From contig NW_026089622.1 of NCBI RefSeq assembly GCF_024586455.1, positions 36,249,859 through 36,313,858 on the forward strand: a stretch of DNA of 64,000 bases, in the 5' to 3' direction. Origin of the DNA: Bactrocera neohumeralis. Its lineage: Eukaryota > Arthropoda > Insecta > Diptera > Tephritidae. Made by a program: the position numbers and the translations under genes. Shown in pieces: positions 1 through 11,300 of this stretch. How positions within the stretch are numbered: position 1 is the first letter of the stretch; each line of letters opens with the position of its first letter. The notes beneath the pieces were generated by a model. It saw only the letters and a program-made list of their open reading frames with translations. It ran no database searches and was not told where the DNA came from.

Positions 1-331
1 GCCACGGCGAATATCGCTTTGCGATTGAACGATGAGCTGTACGAGATATACGACGACATTGACATAGTTCAGCGAATTAAAAGACAGCGGCTACGCTGGC
101 TAGGACATGTTGTCCGGATGGATGAAAACACACCAGCTCTGGAAGTATTCGACGCAGTACCCGCCGTGGGAAGCAGAGGAAGAGGAAGACCTCCACTCCG
201 TTGGAAGGACCTGGCTTCGCTTGGAATATCCAATTGGCGCCACGTAGCGAAAAGAAGAAACGACTGGCGCGCTGTTGTTAACTCGGCTATAATCGCGTAA
301 GCGGTGTCTACGCCAATTAAGAAGAAAAAGA
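1..331 (+). mobile_element. RTE-clade LINE, 3' end fragment (copy A)
   Basis: The reading frame from 19 to 300 matches the C-terminal tail of the RTE-type LINE found in four other places here. It carries the RWLGHVVRMDEN block and ends in AVVNSAIIA. The element stops shortly after the stop codon in the shared terminus AATTAAGAAGAA. The element continues to the left of the window, so only the last part is seen. About five residues just before DLASLGISN, present in the other copies, are missing. That is a small in-frame deletion. It has no function on its own. Confidence 0.85.
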
Positions 332-1099
332 TTTACTTGCTACTCAAGCTATTTCACGAAATTTATGAGCCGTGTGACGTAGATGCGCAGAACGAAAAAT
401 TTTTTGTCTCTCATCTGCGCAATCTTGTACTCTATCATTCGTGACTACCATCTATATGATTTCTATTAGTTGGATTAGTATTAGTTACTGAAATATAGCA
501 TTTTTGTGAAGCAACTTGTGTTAGTTTGCAAAAAAAGTGGATCATAAAGCATTTCGTGTGCTAATATAACATTGCTTTTTGGGGGAAAATACTGTTTAAT
601 TTGGGCTCAGAAAAATCCACCGATGAAAAGGTATTTGCTAAGCTTAAAGACCTGTGCAAAGTGGGTCCTCGCAAGGTCATAGTCCAACAAAAACAACGAA
701 TATCTGATTCTGAGAAGTGTTTGAGTGCTCTTTTAATCTAATAAAACCGAATTTTCGAGTCGGTGTGTGACAATAGAAACATAGCTCCATCATTTCACAC
801 TGAAGTCCAATCGACAGTCACTCTAGTGGACTGCACATGATGAACCGGTTCTCAGGTGTGGAAAGACGAAAAAGTCAGCTAGAAAGTCTTTGACATCCGT
901 CTATTGGGATGCACGTGGTATAATACATACTCAACGATTGATTAGTGAGCCAGTTGTACTCTATTTTACTGCGTATTTAGTTGCAGTTCTTTTCTACTAT
1001 TCCATTTACTTAGCAATTGTATTATTTTTGAGGAAGAATCTGTTTAAAATTGTACGCATACATATATTCAAATGATTCATACAAACATGAATTTTAAAC
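332..1099. other. No gene recognised
   Basis: AT-rich sequence. A short open stretch at about 598-740 (plus strand) is lysine-rich but matches no family I know. Small ORFs at 890-1075 look like chance. Confidence 0.5.
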
Positions 1100-1289
1100 A
1101 AATGCTTATGATTTGAAATATAATTTTTATTTATGAGTTGTATTAAGTTTTAACATAAACAGATAAAAAGTATTCTATGTCCTTACCCTTGTTCTAAGCT
1201 ACCCCCACACCAATTTTCAGCCAAATCGGTTCAACCGTTCTTGAGTTATAAATGGTGTAACTGACACAACTTTCTTTTATATATATAGA
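1100..1289 (-). mobile_element. Helitron 5' end fragment
   Basis: Read on the minus strand, the segment begins with TC followed by TATATATATAAAAG. It continues with the ATAACTCAAGAACGG block, which resembles the left ends of insect Helitrons and is also seen in the Helitron ending at 6520. The first base pair lies at 1288-1289. The other end (hairpin plus CTRR) was not found, so the left limit is approximate. Confidence 0.55.
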
Positions 1290-1621
1290 TTAATTCTTTT
1301 TTGATAGGTTTCGTTACTTATTGTATAATTTATTTTTTCATTTTGTGTATCTTTTACAAACGTTATTGGGTATTCAAATAAATTTATTACAGCTTTTATT
1401 TTTCTTAGTGCATTTTCTCCTAATACTCGTATAACATCGAAATCTTTTAATTTATCAATTTTTAAAAAATTTAGGTCAAATCCTAGTAAATTAATTTATA
1501 TTGAACTATGGAACTACCATTCAAGGTGTTCGTTATTACTTTTTTATTTAATGTTATTCTTTTCGCATATGGATAATCGTTTTTAGTTGTAGCACCAGAG
1601 TCTATTGATATAAGTACATTC
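1290..1621. other. No gene recognised
   Basis: AT-rich spacer between the Helitron end and the mariner-derived element. I see no coding potential or repeat structure. Confidence 0.5.
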
Positions 1622-2143
1622 TGTCAAGAAAGTATAGGGAATTTATACATAAAACGAAAATTTTTCTATTATTATCCAAATTAATGTTATCGCCTTCAAA
1701 ATAACATCAATTGTGCACATGTGCCAACGCTTCTCCCAATCGTCAAAACATTTTGTTATAGGCATTTTCCGGGATGGCCTTCAACACTCGCGTTGAATTT
1801 GTTTTGATATCTTCAACTGAGTCGAAGCGTGTTCCCCGAAGTGGATATTTCAGTGTGAAGAAATGGAAAAGTCACATGGAGCTAAATCAGGGAGATTATA
1901 TTTCTTGAATATTTGGCCAAAATGTAACACAAATACGTTAAAACTTTTTGTAAAATTCGACAAACACTACTGAGGTCGACTGACATAAACAGCTGCTGTA
2001 AACACACTGGTTGACAGATCGCGCTAATTTTTGGCATCATAATTAAGGACAGTTATACCAGCTCAGAAAAAAAAATTAACCTGTCTTCCATATTAGTGAG
2101 AGATGAGTGGGAAAATTGAATAATTCCCTATACTTTCTTGACA
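1622..2143 (-). mobile_element. Internally deleted mariner-like element
   Basis: The segment is bounded by inverted repeats of about 22 bp starting TGTCAAGAAAGTATAGGG at 1622 and mirrored at 2143. Inside, on the minus strand, about 1910-1690 encodes a decayed mariner transposase C-terminus with RFDSVEDIK, LKAIPENAY and the terminal YFEGDN box, broken by stops. About 2050-1921 resembles the 5' untranslated and start region of the mariner relic at 31915. The middle of the transposase, including the catalytic core, is gone. It is a non-autonomous deletion derivative. Confidence 0.7.
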
Positions 2144-2149
2144 TTTGCA

Positions 2150-3432
2150 GAGTTGGTAAGCCGTGCCGCCTTATAAAAAATGTTTTTCTTGAGTATACTC
2201 ATTTGGGCTTCATTATAAAGGGATTGTGTGTCTTCTTCTTTCTCGTTGTTGTTTATTTGATTAACACGCTGGGCTTTGTGTTGATGTCTCCCGCTGTTTT
2301 CGTCTCTCTCTTTTTTGTAGCCGAATGCTCTAGCTACATTCCTAAATGGGTTATGGTGTGGCCGTTGCTGATTCCTCTGGTTGCCTGGTAGTTCCGATAT
2401 TTGCTTGGTATGTTGTGAGAAATTTATTTCTCATTATTTGCTTGAAATTTATTGAGGAATTACATCCATGGGCTCGACTCGTTGTTGACTGTTTCTGTAT
2501 GTATTTTGTGGATTGAAGTTGTATTGTGGCTGATGACTCATTACACAGTACAACAGCTAATCTGGGGGGTGAGTCAAGTCAGGGTGATGGTACTAGGTCA
2601 GTATAGTAAAACCCTCAAAGGGCTTGACGTTCGTATGTGTCAGTTTTTTTATGACCTTTTAAATTTTTTCCTTATCTTGATATTTTTACATAAAATAAAA
2701 AAAAAATACGAACGCCAAACCCTTTGAGGGTTTTACTATACTGACCTAGTACCATCACCCTGACTTGGAATTTCTCACCCCCCAGACAATAATCCCAAAA
2801 ATGTTCCACAGTGTTATCGGTATGTATTCAAGATGTTGGTGGCGCGTATCGTACTGCATTATTTTAGCGATACTGTATGCTTCCATCAAGGTAGTGCATC
2901 CACGGGAGTAAAGTGCATTTTTTATTGCTGGATTTCTCAATCCTGTTATAAATGTTCGGATAGCTTTCCGTTGCGTTTCAAGACTCAACGTATGAGACAA
3001 CGTTAAGCTTAGTTGAGGTTGTCGTGATATACATGTAGCTGGAGATCGCGTTGTTAAATCTTCATCATATCCTTTCCCAAGACGTATATGGGTCGTTTGT
3101 CTGCATATGAGTCGTCTAAGCCATCAATTATGTCACGGAAGTTTTGTTTTGTGTTGTGTTTGATTAATATTTGGGCAGCTCGTTCAGAAAATTTACCTCT
3201 CACCTTAATGAGTGGCTGAGTTGTTATATTCATTGTATTCACCGGTAAACGTAGTTAAAGATTTGAATATGTTCAAATCCACCTTATCTGGATGTGTATA
3301 TTTGCACAGATGCTCCTGGCTTGGTGGTTTGGAAATGGGTTTGTTAATCTGTAAAGCGACAATTTTTTGTTTAGGGTCTAGCACTATTGTTTTTAGAGCA
3401 TTTATTTCTGCACTTCCGTCATTTTTATTCAC
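2150..3432 (-). pseudogene. Gypsy-superfamily (412/mdg1-like) gag relic
   Basis: Several minus-strand frames join into one Gag-like protein. At 3432-3205 there is an N-terminal segment ending FTGEYNEY. At 3242-3054 comes the conserved block DSYADKRPIYVL, shared in pattern with the Gag at 14169. At 3000-2820 there is LRNPAIKNALYSRG. Beyond an inserted foldback element lies a Q/N-rich tail with the VEPMDV motif near 2475. Frameshifts and stops separate the pieces. The LTR and primer site of the same element lie upstream at 3582-3892, in the right order for a minus-strand element. The rest of the element (pol, 3' LTR) is missing; a mariner relic abuts at 2143. Confidence 0.65.
2562..2785. mobile_element. 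Foldback MITE, 224 bp
   Basis: Nearly the whole segment is an inverted repeat. The arms start CTGGGGGGTGAG at 2562 and mirror at 2785, with about 75-80 bp per arm and a few gaps. The loop is AT-rich, about 60 bp. It interrupts the gag relic on the minus strand. No clear target duplication was seen, so its superfamily is unknown. It has no coding capacity. Confidence 0.75.
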
Positions 3433-3581
3433 TTTTCACTTTCACTTTTATTTGATTTTTTTCAGAAGAATTTAATTTATTCCTCTATGAGGATTTTTGT
3501 TTTCAAGGATTGTATATATATCCTTTTCTGGAACCTTTTCAACTGTAAGGATTTTTATTTGAATCCTTTTATTATTGAGTA

Positions 3582-3596
3582 CCTGCTCAGGCGCCA
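3582..3596 (-). promoter_or_regulatory. Retroelement primer-binding site
   Basis: TGGCGCCTGAGCAGG on the minus strand, immediately after the LTR end. The leading TGG is expected opposite a tRNA CCA end. The tRNA was not identified. Confidence 0.55.
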
Positions 3597-3892
3597 ATTA
3601 AACTTTGCATTTAAATAAGTTACACAAAAAATATATTTTTAGCTCCAGGAGAGGGCGTTCTTTATTATTAGCTATCCGCGACTTAACATTCTAACGACTA
3701 AGTAAAAAAGACGACGTATGTACGTTGTGACTTCTATTTATAGTGGTAGTGATCTGTACTTGCAGTTTTGTAGTTCCTGCAGTGGAAAAACTTCTGAGTT
3801 GTACAACTTGGGCGTATGACTTAACTGCAATGGAAAAGTCCTGCGTTGTACAACTCGGTTGTGTGTCTAAACTAGAGTTCAAAGTTAATAGC
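3597..3892 (-). repeat. LTR of the 412/mdg1-like relic (5' LTR, minus strand)
   Basis: Read on the minus strand this AT-rich block has a TATA-like CTATAAATAG near 3740, then AATAATAAAG, and ends ...GTTTAAT directly before a TGGCGCC primer site. It contains a direct repeat of about 35 bp around TTGTACAACT at roughly 3781-3865. The upstream limit is set by where the dispersed repeat begins at 3893, so the true LTR start is uncertain. Confidence 0.55.
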
Positions 3893-4047
3893 AACAAGTA
3901 AGGAAGGGCAACCGAACATTTTATACAATGCAACAATCAAAGCCAGGGTGTGAAACGTCAACCAGAGGATCGATTAGAAAAACGAAAATCATTATATCGA
4001 ATATATGGGAATTGGGGAAGTATCGATATATAGTATTTTATCAATTA
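3893..4047 (+). repeat. Dispersed repeat copy 1, 5' segment
   Basis: Contains AACAAGTAAGGAAGGGC, CCGAACATTTTATAC and ATCAAAGCCAGGG, which match the start of the longer copy at 32335. It is cut at 4047 by the Helitron and resumes at 6521. Confidence 0.7.
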
Positions 4048-6520
4048 CTAGCTGACCCCGCAGTCGTTTTCCTGCGTGAAATTATGTGTTTTGAAATTAA
4101 AGGAAAGTTAAATTTATAATTTAATTCTTTTTTTTTCAATGTTACGCAGCTTGGTAAACAACATTTTTTGGTTTCTGTTCCGGTGTACACAAAAGATGGT
4201 TTTCCAACTCGTGAGCACGCCACGTACATATGTATATCTGGCCGTGTGAAAAACATAGCATTTCCAAATTTATGCCTCACACTATGCGACTATCCTTGTG
4301 TCTTGTTGATTGTCCTCTCAACTGCAATTTTCACTCGAAACGGAATACGTTTGAACTGAAATGAGAAATCGTTAGAACTCAAAGGAATTCGTGGAATCAA
4401 GCATTCTGCCCCGTTGTATTCGAGAGGTGCGTCACAATCAGTCGGGTTCCATTACACGGTTTCGGCGCATGCAGATTGGGAAACATAATGATGCGGTGGG
4501 ATACCAAGCCTCTATAAAGAATTTAGAAATTCCACTGGATAATTAACGGCGTCACCTTCATTGTCAAGACGATCGATCGATTTGTATGAGCACAAGTCTC
4601 CCGGAATTTGACTTTGAATCTTCCAGTTTAAATCAACAACATCGGTATTTTTGGCAGCTAACATTGCGCGTGCACTTAAGGAATCTTAGTTAGAAGTATC
4701 AACCGGAATTGACCCATTTCCAATTTTTAGCGAAGACGATGTAAAATGTCTTCGGCAATGTAATTTTTATTCGTATCCCATAATTGATTTGATGGCTGAT
4801 ATGTCTAAAGGATTATCGCGAAAAGTGTGCGAACTTCATTTGTATTCCAGTAATTAACATGTTCCAGCAATTGTAATTGCTGGCTCACTTCTCCAAAACT
4901 TGCACACACCGTACCATTCACAGTTCGCAATGACTCAAATGAAGTTGAACCGCGTGCATTAATCAATAGCAACCGAAGGTAGAAACAATAGTCGTTTTTC
5001 GGGTGGATTGTGTAAATTCGGCCTAATGCATTAGTTGATAACACACCTGGATGTCAATCTACTGGTTGGCCTTGCTTTCTGCGTAACTATTTCTTCCGAA
5101 TAGAGCAATGTTCTCGCAAACGGATCACTGACGAAAGTTGAGAAAAAAGTCGTCAATGATAATTTTGTTGCTGGCGATGTTTCCACTGGCTGTACTGTAT
5201 TCTCTGGGTTGAAATACAAAACGTTCATGAATTGCAAAAGTAAATGTCCTACAAAGAGCTTTATTGCAGTTCTCGTATAGATCGTATCGTTAAATACCAA
5301 TAACCGCCATGTTGCTTCCTTTGGTGACGTACTTACAAACTTATTTTATCGATTACATTAAACTGCAATACTAAACATTGATATGAGTTTTGAATGTGAA
5401 TTAGACAGTAATGGTGAATATAGTAAGATCCATGAGTTGTCAACTTCGATATTCACTCTTCTAAATTGAGTGCTGAATATTCTGCCATTGTCGTCTGGTG
5501 AGCGACGCCGATAGAGTGAATATCCATGATTTCTAGTTTGTGTTTCCAAGAGAAAAGCACGCGGATAGTGTTTCGTACATTTAGTGTTAGACGTACAACC
5601 GAAGTAGGATTGTGGTGTCCGCAAGGTCCATGAACAATATTGGTTTTCATCGCTTCGTATAATACTGGATTTTTCTCTGCATCAGGAATTTCGCAGAAAT
5701 GATTTCATCAATTTTATCTGGTGTAACCACCATCCAAAGAATAATGTGTGCGCGTGACAAACCTCTCCTTTGCCACTCAATAGAGTACATCTAGCATCTA
5801 ACAGCACCACATATACATACGTTGCTTCAAGATAAAGTCCATCAAACATCGTAACTGTTGTTTGAAAAGTCGTGCTGTGACATCGTGACGATCGCTTGCT
5901 GATTGACCGCGATCCATAATTCCGCATGTATGTCATCGCATCCTGGGAGTACTCGGTCATGTGCCTTGGGCTGCCAATGAATGTTGACGCCAAAAATAAC
6001 GCCGAGCGATGTTAGCGCGACCTCTTCATGGCATCGTAACAAATCTACACATAACGTTTTCACTGAATAACTTTCAATAATTTTTTTTGAATAGCCGGAA
6101 TAAAGAAAGCAAACGACAAATTTGAACGATTCAAATAATTGAAAAACAAAGCAAAAAAATTAAAAAAAAAAAATTTTATGAAAAAAAGTTACTTTTTGGA
6201 ATTGTCCAATTTTCCGACTTTTCCTCACGAAAAGTATAATTTTTTTTTATTTCTAAGCCTTCCCCAATGCACATCGAACAACCTCTGAAAATTTCATCAA
6301 GATTGGTATTAGCTAACAAATAAACATTCATTCGATTGTATGGGAAAAAGAAAAGGGCTGTTTTTAGGGGGTTTCCGGCATTTATTCGAATTTTTCTTGC
6401 CGTAAAAACCATCTTTGAACCTCAACGAACATTTAGAAAAAAGAATTGGCCACATTGGTGCAGGCGTTGTTGAGTTATGCGCTTAGCAACACATTTTGCG
6501 CTTCATTTTTATATATAAGA
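4048..6520 (-). mobile_element. Helitron, 2.5 kb, both ends present
   Basis: On the minus strand the element begins TCTTATATATAAAAATG at 6520 and ends with a hairpin (CGCAG/CTGCG) about 12 nt before CTAG at 4048. It lies between a host A and a host T. These are the standard Helitron hallmarks: 5' TC, 3' hairpin plus CTRR, AT target, no target duplication. Inside is a decayed Rep/helicase. The length is well below the 5 kb or more usual for autonomous Helitrons, so much of the middle has been lost. It splits the dispersed repeat. Confidence 0.85.
4060..6063 (-). pseudogene. Helitron Rep/helicase relic
   Basis: Read on the minus strand in order: about 5993-5682 holds a Rep-like start (SPRHMTEYSQDAMTYMRNYG); 5624-5358 holds the YPRAF and YRRRSPDDNGR region; 5044-4805 holds a helicase block (GRIYTIHPKND followed by LRTVNG); about 4620-4540 holds the NYPVEFLNSL box; 4280-4041 ends with YVACSRVGKPS, the usual last helicase motif. 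In intact proteins these drive rolling-circle transposition (HUH nuclease plus SF1 helicase). Here they are in different frames with stops, and the catalytic HUH and Walker regions were not found. It is a clear pseudogene. Confidence 0.85.
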
Positions 6521-7330
6521 TATGGGGGCTGAGGGAAGTATTGGCTCGATTCAATCAATTTTTGATACACAGAATTACTATTGTCAGAAAAGGATTCTGT
6601 CCGAATTTCAATGGAATATCACAGACATTAAATGATATTTTTGGTCAAAAGTCAACTATAGATACTGAGGTCCACATATTCGATGCCTAGGGTCTTGAAC
6701 AGTTTTGGTTGGATTTGGACAATTTTTGGTCAAAAGGTGCCAAACATTAAGGGAATTATTTCTGCAAAGTTTTATCCCGTTGTATTAATTGCTTCTTGAT
6801 TTGTGTACTGGAACTGAGCGAATTAAGTGGAATTTGTTGCTGTCCGATTTCGTTTATTTTCACATTGTGACAAAAGAATGTAAGAAGAATGCTACGTACT
6901 AAATCGGACTGGCTGGACTCGAGATATGGGCTTTCTCCAAAAAGTGTGCGGTGCCATGCACATTGTCTAATTTTTACACTTGGTCTCGTAAAACCCTCGC
7001 ATACCACCTCGAAGTTAAAATTTAATGTCTCAGGTGTATTCAGTTATTGATTTATCGCGCGTTTAGTAGGGAATGGGGAATTAGCAGGGTTATCCTCAAC
7101 CACTTTCAAACTGTCCTTAGAAGTTCTTATAAGATTTGTACTCAGCAAATTTTTTTGTTGTAGCTTAACTGGTTTAGGATATATGTATGTACTCGTATGT
7201 ACATTAAACTTATTAGAAGCAGGGCCACACCCACTTTTTCAGAATTTTTTACCCACAGGTGCTCTTGCTACCGTGATCCCCTTCATTGTCAAATGAAGCA
7301 GAAAAATTTTTTGGAGGAGGTGAATGGATC
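6521..7330 (+). repeat. Dispersed repeat copy 1, middle segment
   Basis: Matches the copy at 32660-33190: GGGAAGTATTG, ATTCTGT, CCCACAGGTGCTC boxes in the same order. No coding capacity. It begins exactly where the Helitron ends and fades near 7330, where a hAT relic region starts. Confidence 0.7.
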
Positions 7331-7628
7331 GCAGGTGATAGCGCATATATACTATCACTGTTATAATATCACTTAGAGAGATTTCTAGAGAATTGACTCA
7401 AAGACTTTTTTCAAACATAATATTCAGTTGCTATAAAATTAGAATTGTACACTGTTTGTTGATTTTCCCGCCAGTTGCAACGAGGCAACATAGGTAGTCG
7501 GTATGTTGATGGTTTTTTATGCCCTAGTATATTTTTGCCCCATTTGAAATGTATAACATAGATAAAATGTCATAATTTCAGATACCTTTGGTGGGGTGAA
7601 TTGGGAGTTGACTACTTTTACTAGCAAA

Positions 7629-7870
7629 CTAGTTAGCGGAAATTTTAAGATAAAGTTGAAATTGTGAAGAATTATCTCTCTCAATACCCTCATATTTCTC
7701 AAAGTATTTATGGAAGGTATTATAGTGCCTCCTAAAATTATATGCCCGGGTCCCCTTTACACACATATTACACAATAGACATTGCGTATTATCAAGGCAT
7801 CGGAAATCATAAAGCAATATTTGTCATTCATTTTGAACAAACACATATAGGTACGCGCATAAATAGTATC
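7629..7870 (-). pseudogene. BED-type zinc finger relic (hAT-like)
   Basis: On the minus strand the frame from 7817 reads LCNMCVKGTRAYNFRRHYNTFHKYF. That is a C..C...H..H spacing typical of the BED finger that opens many hAT transposases and domesticated ZBED-like proteins. Only this finger is recognisable; no catalytic segment was found. The flanks 7331-7628 and 7871-8179 hold nothing I recognise, though the whole block appears inserted into the dispersed repeat. Confidence 0.5.
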
Positions 7871-8179
7871 ATAAAACAATCAAGCGGCGCACGATGCTGC
7901 TTCGCTGTTGTTTGTTAATTAACTGACTGCAAATGTTCTTTGTCCCATGGTAGCCACTTTACGCTCGCGGTTACTAATACATCCAAACATTTCATTTGCC
8001 CATCTCTGTTATAGAGCGTTACATAGTTGGAAATTATAACAAGTTATACGAGTACGAGTAAATGTTTGTTCCTATTGTGAAGTGGCGCTAAGTAGTTGAT
8101 AGCCAACGTCCAAAATTGAGCGGAGGGCAAAGGGGTAATGAAAATATTGTTCCGATTAAGCCCATTTTTTACACACAGA

Positions 8180-8317
8180 CGCACCAAGGATTATACCTAA
8201 TTTTCAATTATATATCTCACACATTGACCCATATTTGCGCTGAAATGGCTTTTTGTGGGCGTGGCAGTGGTCTATCTACGTAATCTGAATTATTTTTTTG
8301 ACTGATAACATGTATGC
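8180..8317 (+). repeat. Dispersed repeat copy 1, third segment
   Basis: GGCTTTTTGTGGGCGTGGCAGTGG matches the equivalent box at about 33236-33285. The last eight bases, ATGTATGC (8310-8317), are the left target duplication of the P element. Confidence 0.7.
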
Positions 8318-11300
8318 CAGGAATAATGGGATGCCCGACTCTCCTGTCACTGGAAATGTGAGAGCCGCTCACCTACTGAACTTTGACAGTTGACTGGATT
8401 GGGTAGGTTTTGACGTTTCGCAAGAAAAGAGACGACCGGATTGAAATCCCGCCAAAATAATATTAGAATGGAGGAATTCGTAACGGCCATCGTTTCTTCG
8501 CAAAAAAAAGAATTAGTAAAAAGTGAAGTAGTGAAGAACAAGTGTGAATGAGAATTGTTTAAATACATATACGAGTATAAATCATAATAAATATAATCAG
8601 CAAATATAAACGTAAGTACCATAAAAGTAATTTGCGTACATAATTATATATAAATCCCATATTAATTTACAGCGAAAATGCCGAAAACAGCAATGTGGAA
8701 AAAGTGCATTGTGGGCTGCAGCGAGGGAAATGCAGTATTTAGATTTCCCAACGAGGGATCGGATCTCGAACGGTAAGTAATTTTAATAGACTATAAATAG
8801 TGCAAAAAGTGATATAGTGCAATAAATAATAAAAATCCGGTGTTACAATATTTTTAAAAAACAGAAGAAGTGTAATATAATTATCGACACATTTCGATAT
8901 TTAATTTCTTAAATATATAAATGTAACGTTAATACGGATTCGTTTAAATATTTACAATGTAAATTTGATAGTACTATTTAAATAATATTTAATTATATAA
9001 TTTAAATAATTAAATTGAATTAAGTCGGAAAAAAAGTGTAAGAAAAAGTTTCGATAAATTTCGATATTTTGAAATTTAATTTTTTAAATAATTAAATGTA
9101 ACGAATATACCGGTTAATTTGAATAGATAAGTTTATATGTTTGGTATTTTTGCACTATATGTAATATATGTAGTTATTTTATGTTTTTATATTCCTTCTT
9201 TTTCCTTTAAATAGGCGTAAATGTTGGCTCAACCGTTTAGGTGTTTCCGATGAAATATATAAATTTAAAAGTTGTGCCTACATTTAACGTCCCAAATTCT
9301 GATGTAAAAAATACAATTTTATTGGGTTTTGAAGATTTTGCTCCCCAAGTTGAAGAAGCTGTCTCAAATGCACAAAATGCATCGAGGCAGCTTTTTCCAA
9401 TTATTGAAAGTGATACTGAAGATGAAATTTTAGAGCCTCTTCCATTTTTTAAGGAGGATATATCTCTTAATTTTGATAAGGCCGCGCAAACAGGTAGGGG
9501 TCTGACAGCAGGTACGGAAAGGAAGAAGAAATTGAGGGAAAAGAATAGGGTTTTGAAAATAAAGTTAGATCAAAAAGAGCAGGAAAATAGAAGTTTAAAG
9601 GCCCAGTTAGTTGAAATGGCCGCAGAGTTAGAAAGATGTAGGGAACAGCTAAGGAATAGCTCATTTAGGGAACAGTCAGACCCTCTTTCTTTAGTTTGTA
9701 GTAAAGTTCCTCCTCAGTTAGGTGCTTGCATTAGGAGTAGTTTTATAAATAGTAATCGCCGTACCCATGGTCGGCGATATGACAATTTTTTGAAAACGAT
9801 AGCTTTGGGTGTATTTTTTCTATCGCCAGTTGCTTATCGGCACTTAAAGCACCAATTAGATTTTCCATCCGAAAGTACTTTGGACAACTTTGTTACAGAC
9901 TGGCCCCGTTTCCCAGGTTGCACCCAAAGTAGCATAAAATCGTTAGGGATTAGGAGTAGGGGATTCACTTTCGAACAAAAGTTCGTGTCGGTTTCATGTG
10001 ATGAAATGTCACTGAAATGTCATTTGCAGTATGATAGGAAATTCGATAGGGTGATAGGTATTGAGGATTATGGCGATGAAAATCGAACTTCTAGATTAGC
10101 AACTACTGCAATGACTATAATGGTGCACGGTATAGGTGGAGAGCCTTGGTCCCACCCATTGGCTTATTTTTTCGTAAAAGGTTCCTGCAAAGGGGATGTC
10201 CTCAAGAAATACATTCTTGAAGCCATTACCCAACTGCAACATATAGGACTAATTCCTTGCCATTTTGTTTGCGACCAGGGCACCAATTTTCAGAATTTCT
10301 CTAATTTGTTAGGTGTTTCAGCGTCACGGCCTTTTTTAATGTTAATGGTAAGGAAGTGTATTTTTTTTACGAAAGCCCCCATTTGATAAAAAAGTAGTCG
10401 TAACTGTTTACAAAATTTAAAAAATACGGTTTTCTTTAAAAATAGACGGGTAAGTTGGTCGGATATTGTTAATTTTTATGAAACCGACTCTAAGTCGAGT
10501 TATCGGTGTGCGCATAAATTAACCGATGCTCATATTTATCCAAATACCTTCCAAAAAATGAAGGTTAAATTCGCGTCTCAAGTATTGAGTAATACGGTCG
10601 CTTCTGGTACTATGTTGTCCCTATATAGCTCGAGAGCCTTAAGCTCGAATAGTAGGAGCTTTATTAATACCGCGGAATTCGTTTCGTTTTTTAATAAATT
10701 ATTTGATATTTTAAATAGCAGTTTCGTTGAGGCTGTTGTACCCACTAAAAAAGTGTTTGTAGGTTCCCCTGAACAATTAGACTTTTTAAATGAGGCAGAA
10801 CAAGTTTTAAAAACTATTCGGGTCGTAGACGAATTAGAAAGCAACACAACCAATAATTTTAGTTTTATATAGGGGTGGGTGTTAAATATTAAGAGTTTAA
10901 GACGATTGTGGCGATTTTTGTCACACTCAGGTTTTCCGTACTTGAAGACGAGACGACTATGTCAGGACAGTTTAGAACATTTTTTTGGGCAGATTCGAAG
11001 CAGAGGAGGTACTAGAGTAACGCCCTATATGTTCTCTAGTTTGTTTAGGAAATCGTGGGGCTTACGTTACGTAAACGTCGTAACAAAAGGAAGCTGTGAG
11101 CTGCCTTTAGAACCTGATGCTACAGCAATTTCGGAACATAGTAATAATGTTCTACGTAATGTGTGTAATTATTCACTATTGAATGACCTTTCTTGGCAGG
11201 ATTTTCGAGGTCTACCACGGCCTGAACACTCCCTCGTTAGATCAATAACATTAGATAGTAGTTTAGAAATTAATTTTTTGAAAGAAAATGCATTTAGCTA

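Noticed and set aside
2107..2727. Hydrophobic plus-strand frames that look like membrane proteins
   Set aside because: They are the reverse strand of the gag relic and of the foldback element; the minus-strand reading makes sense as Gag.
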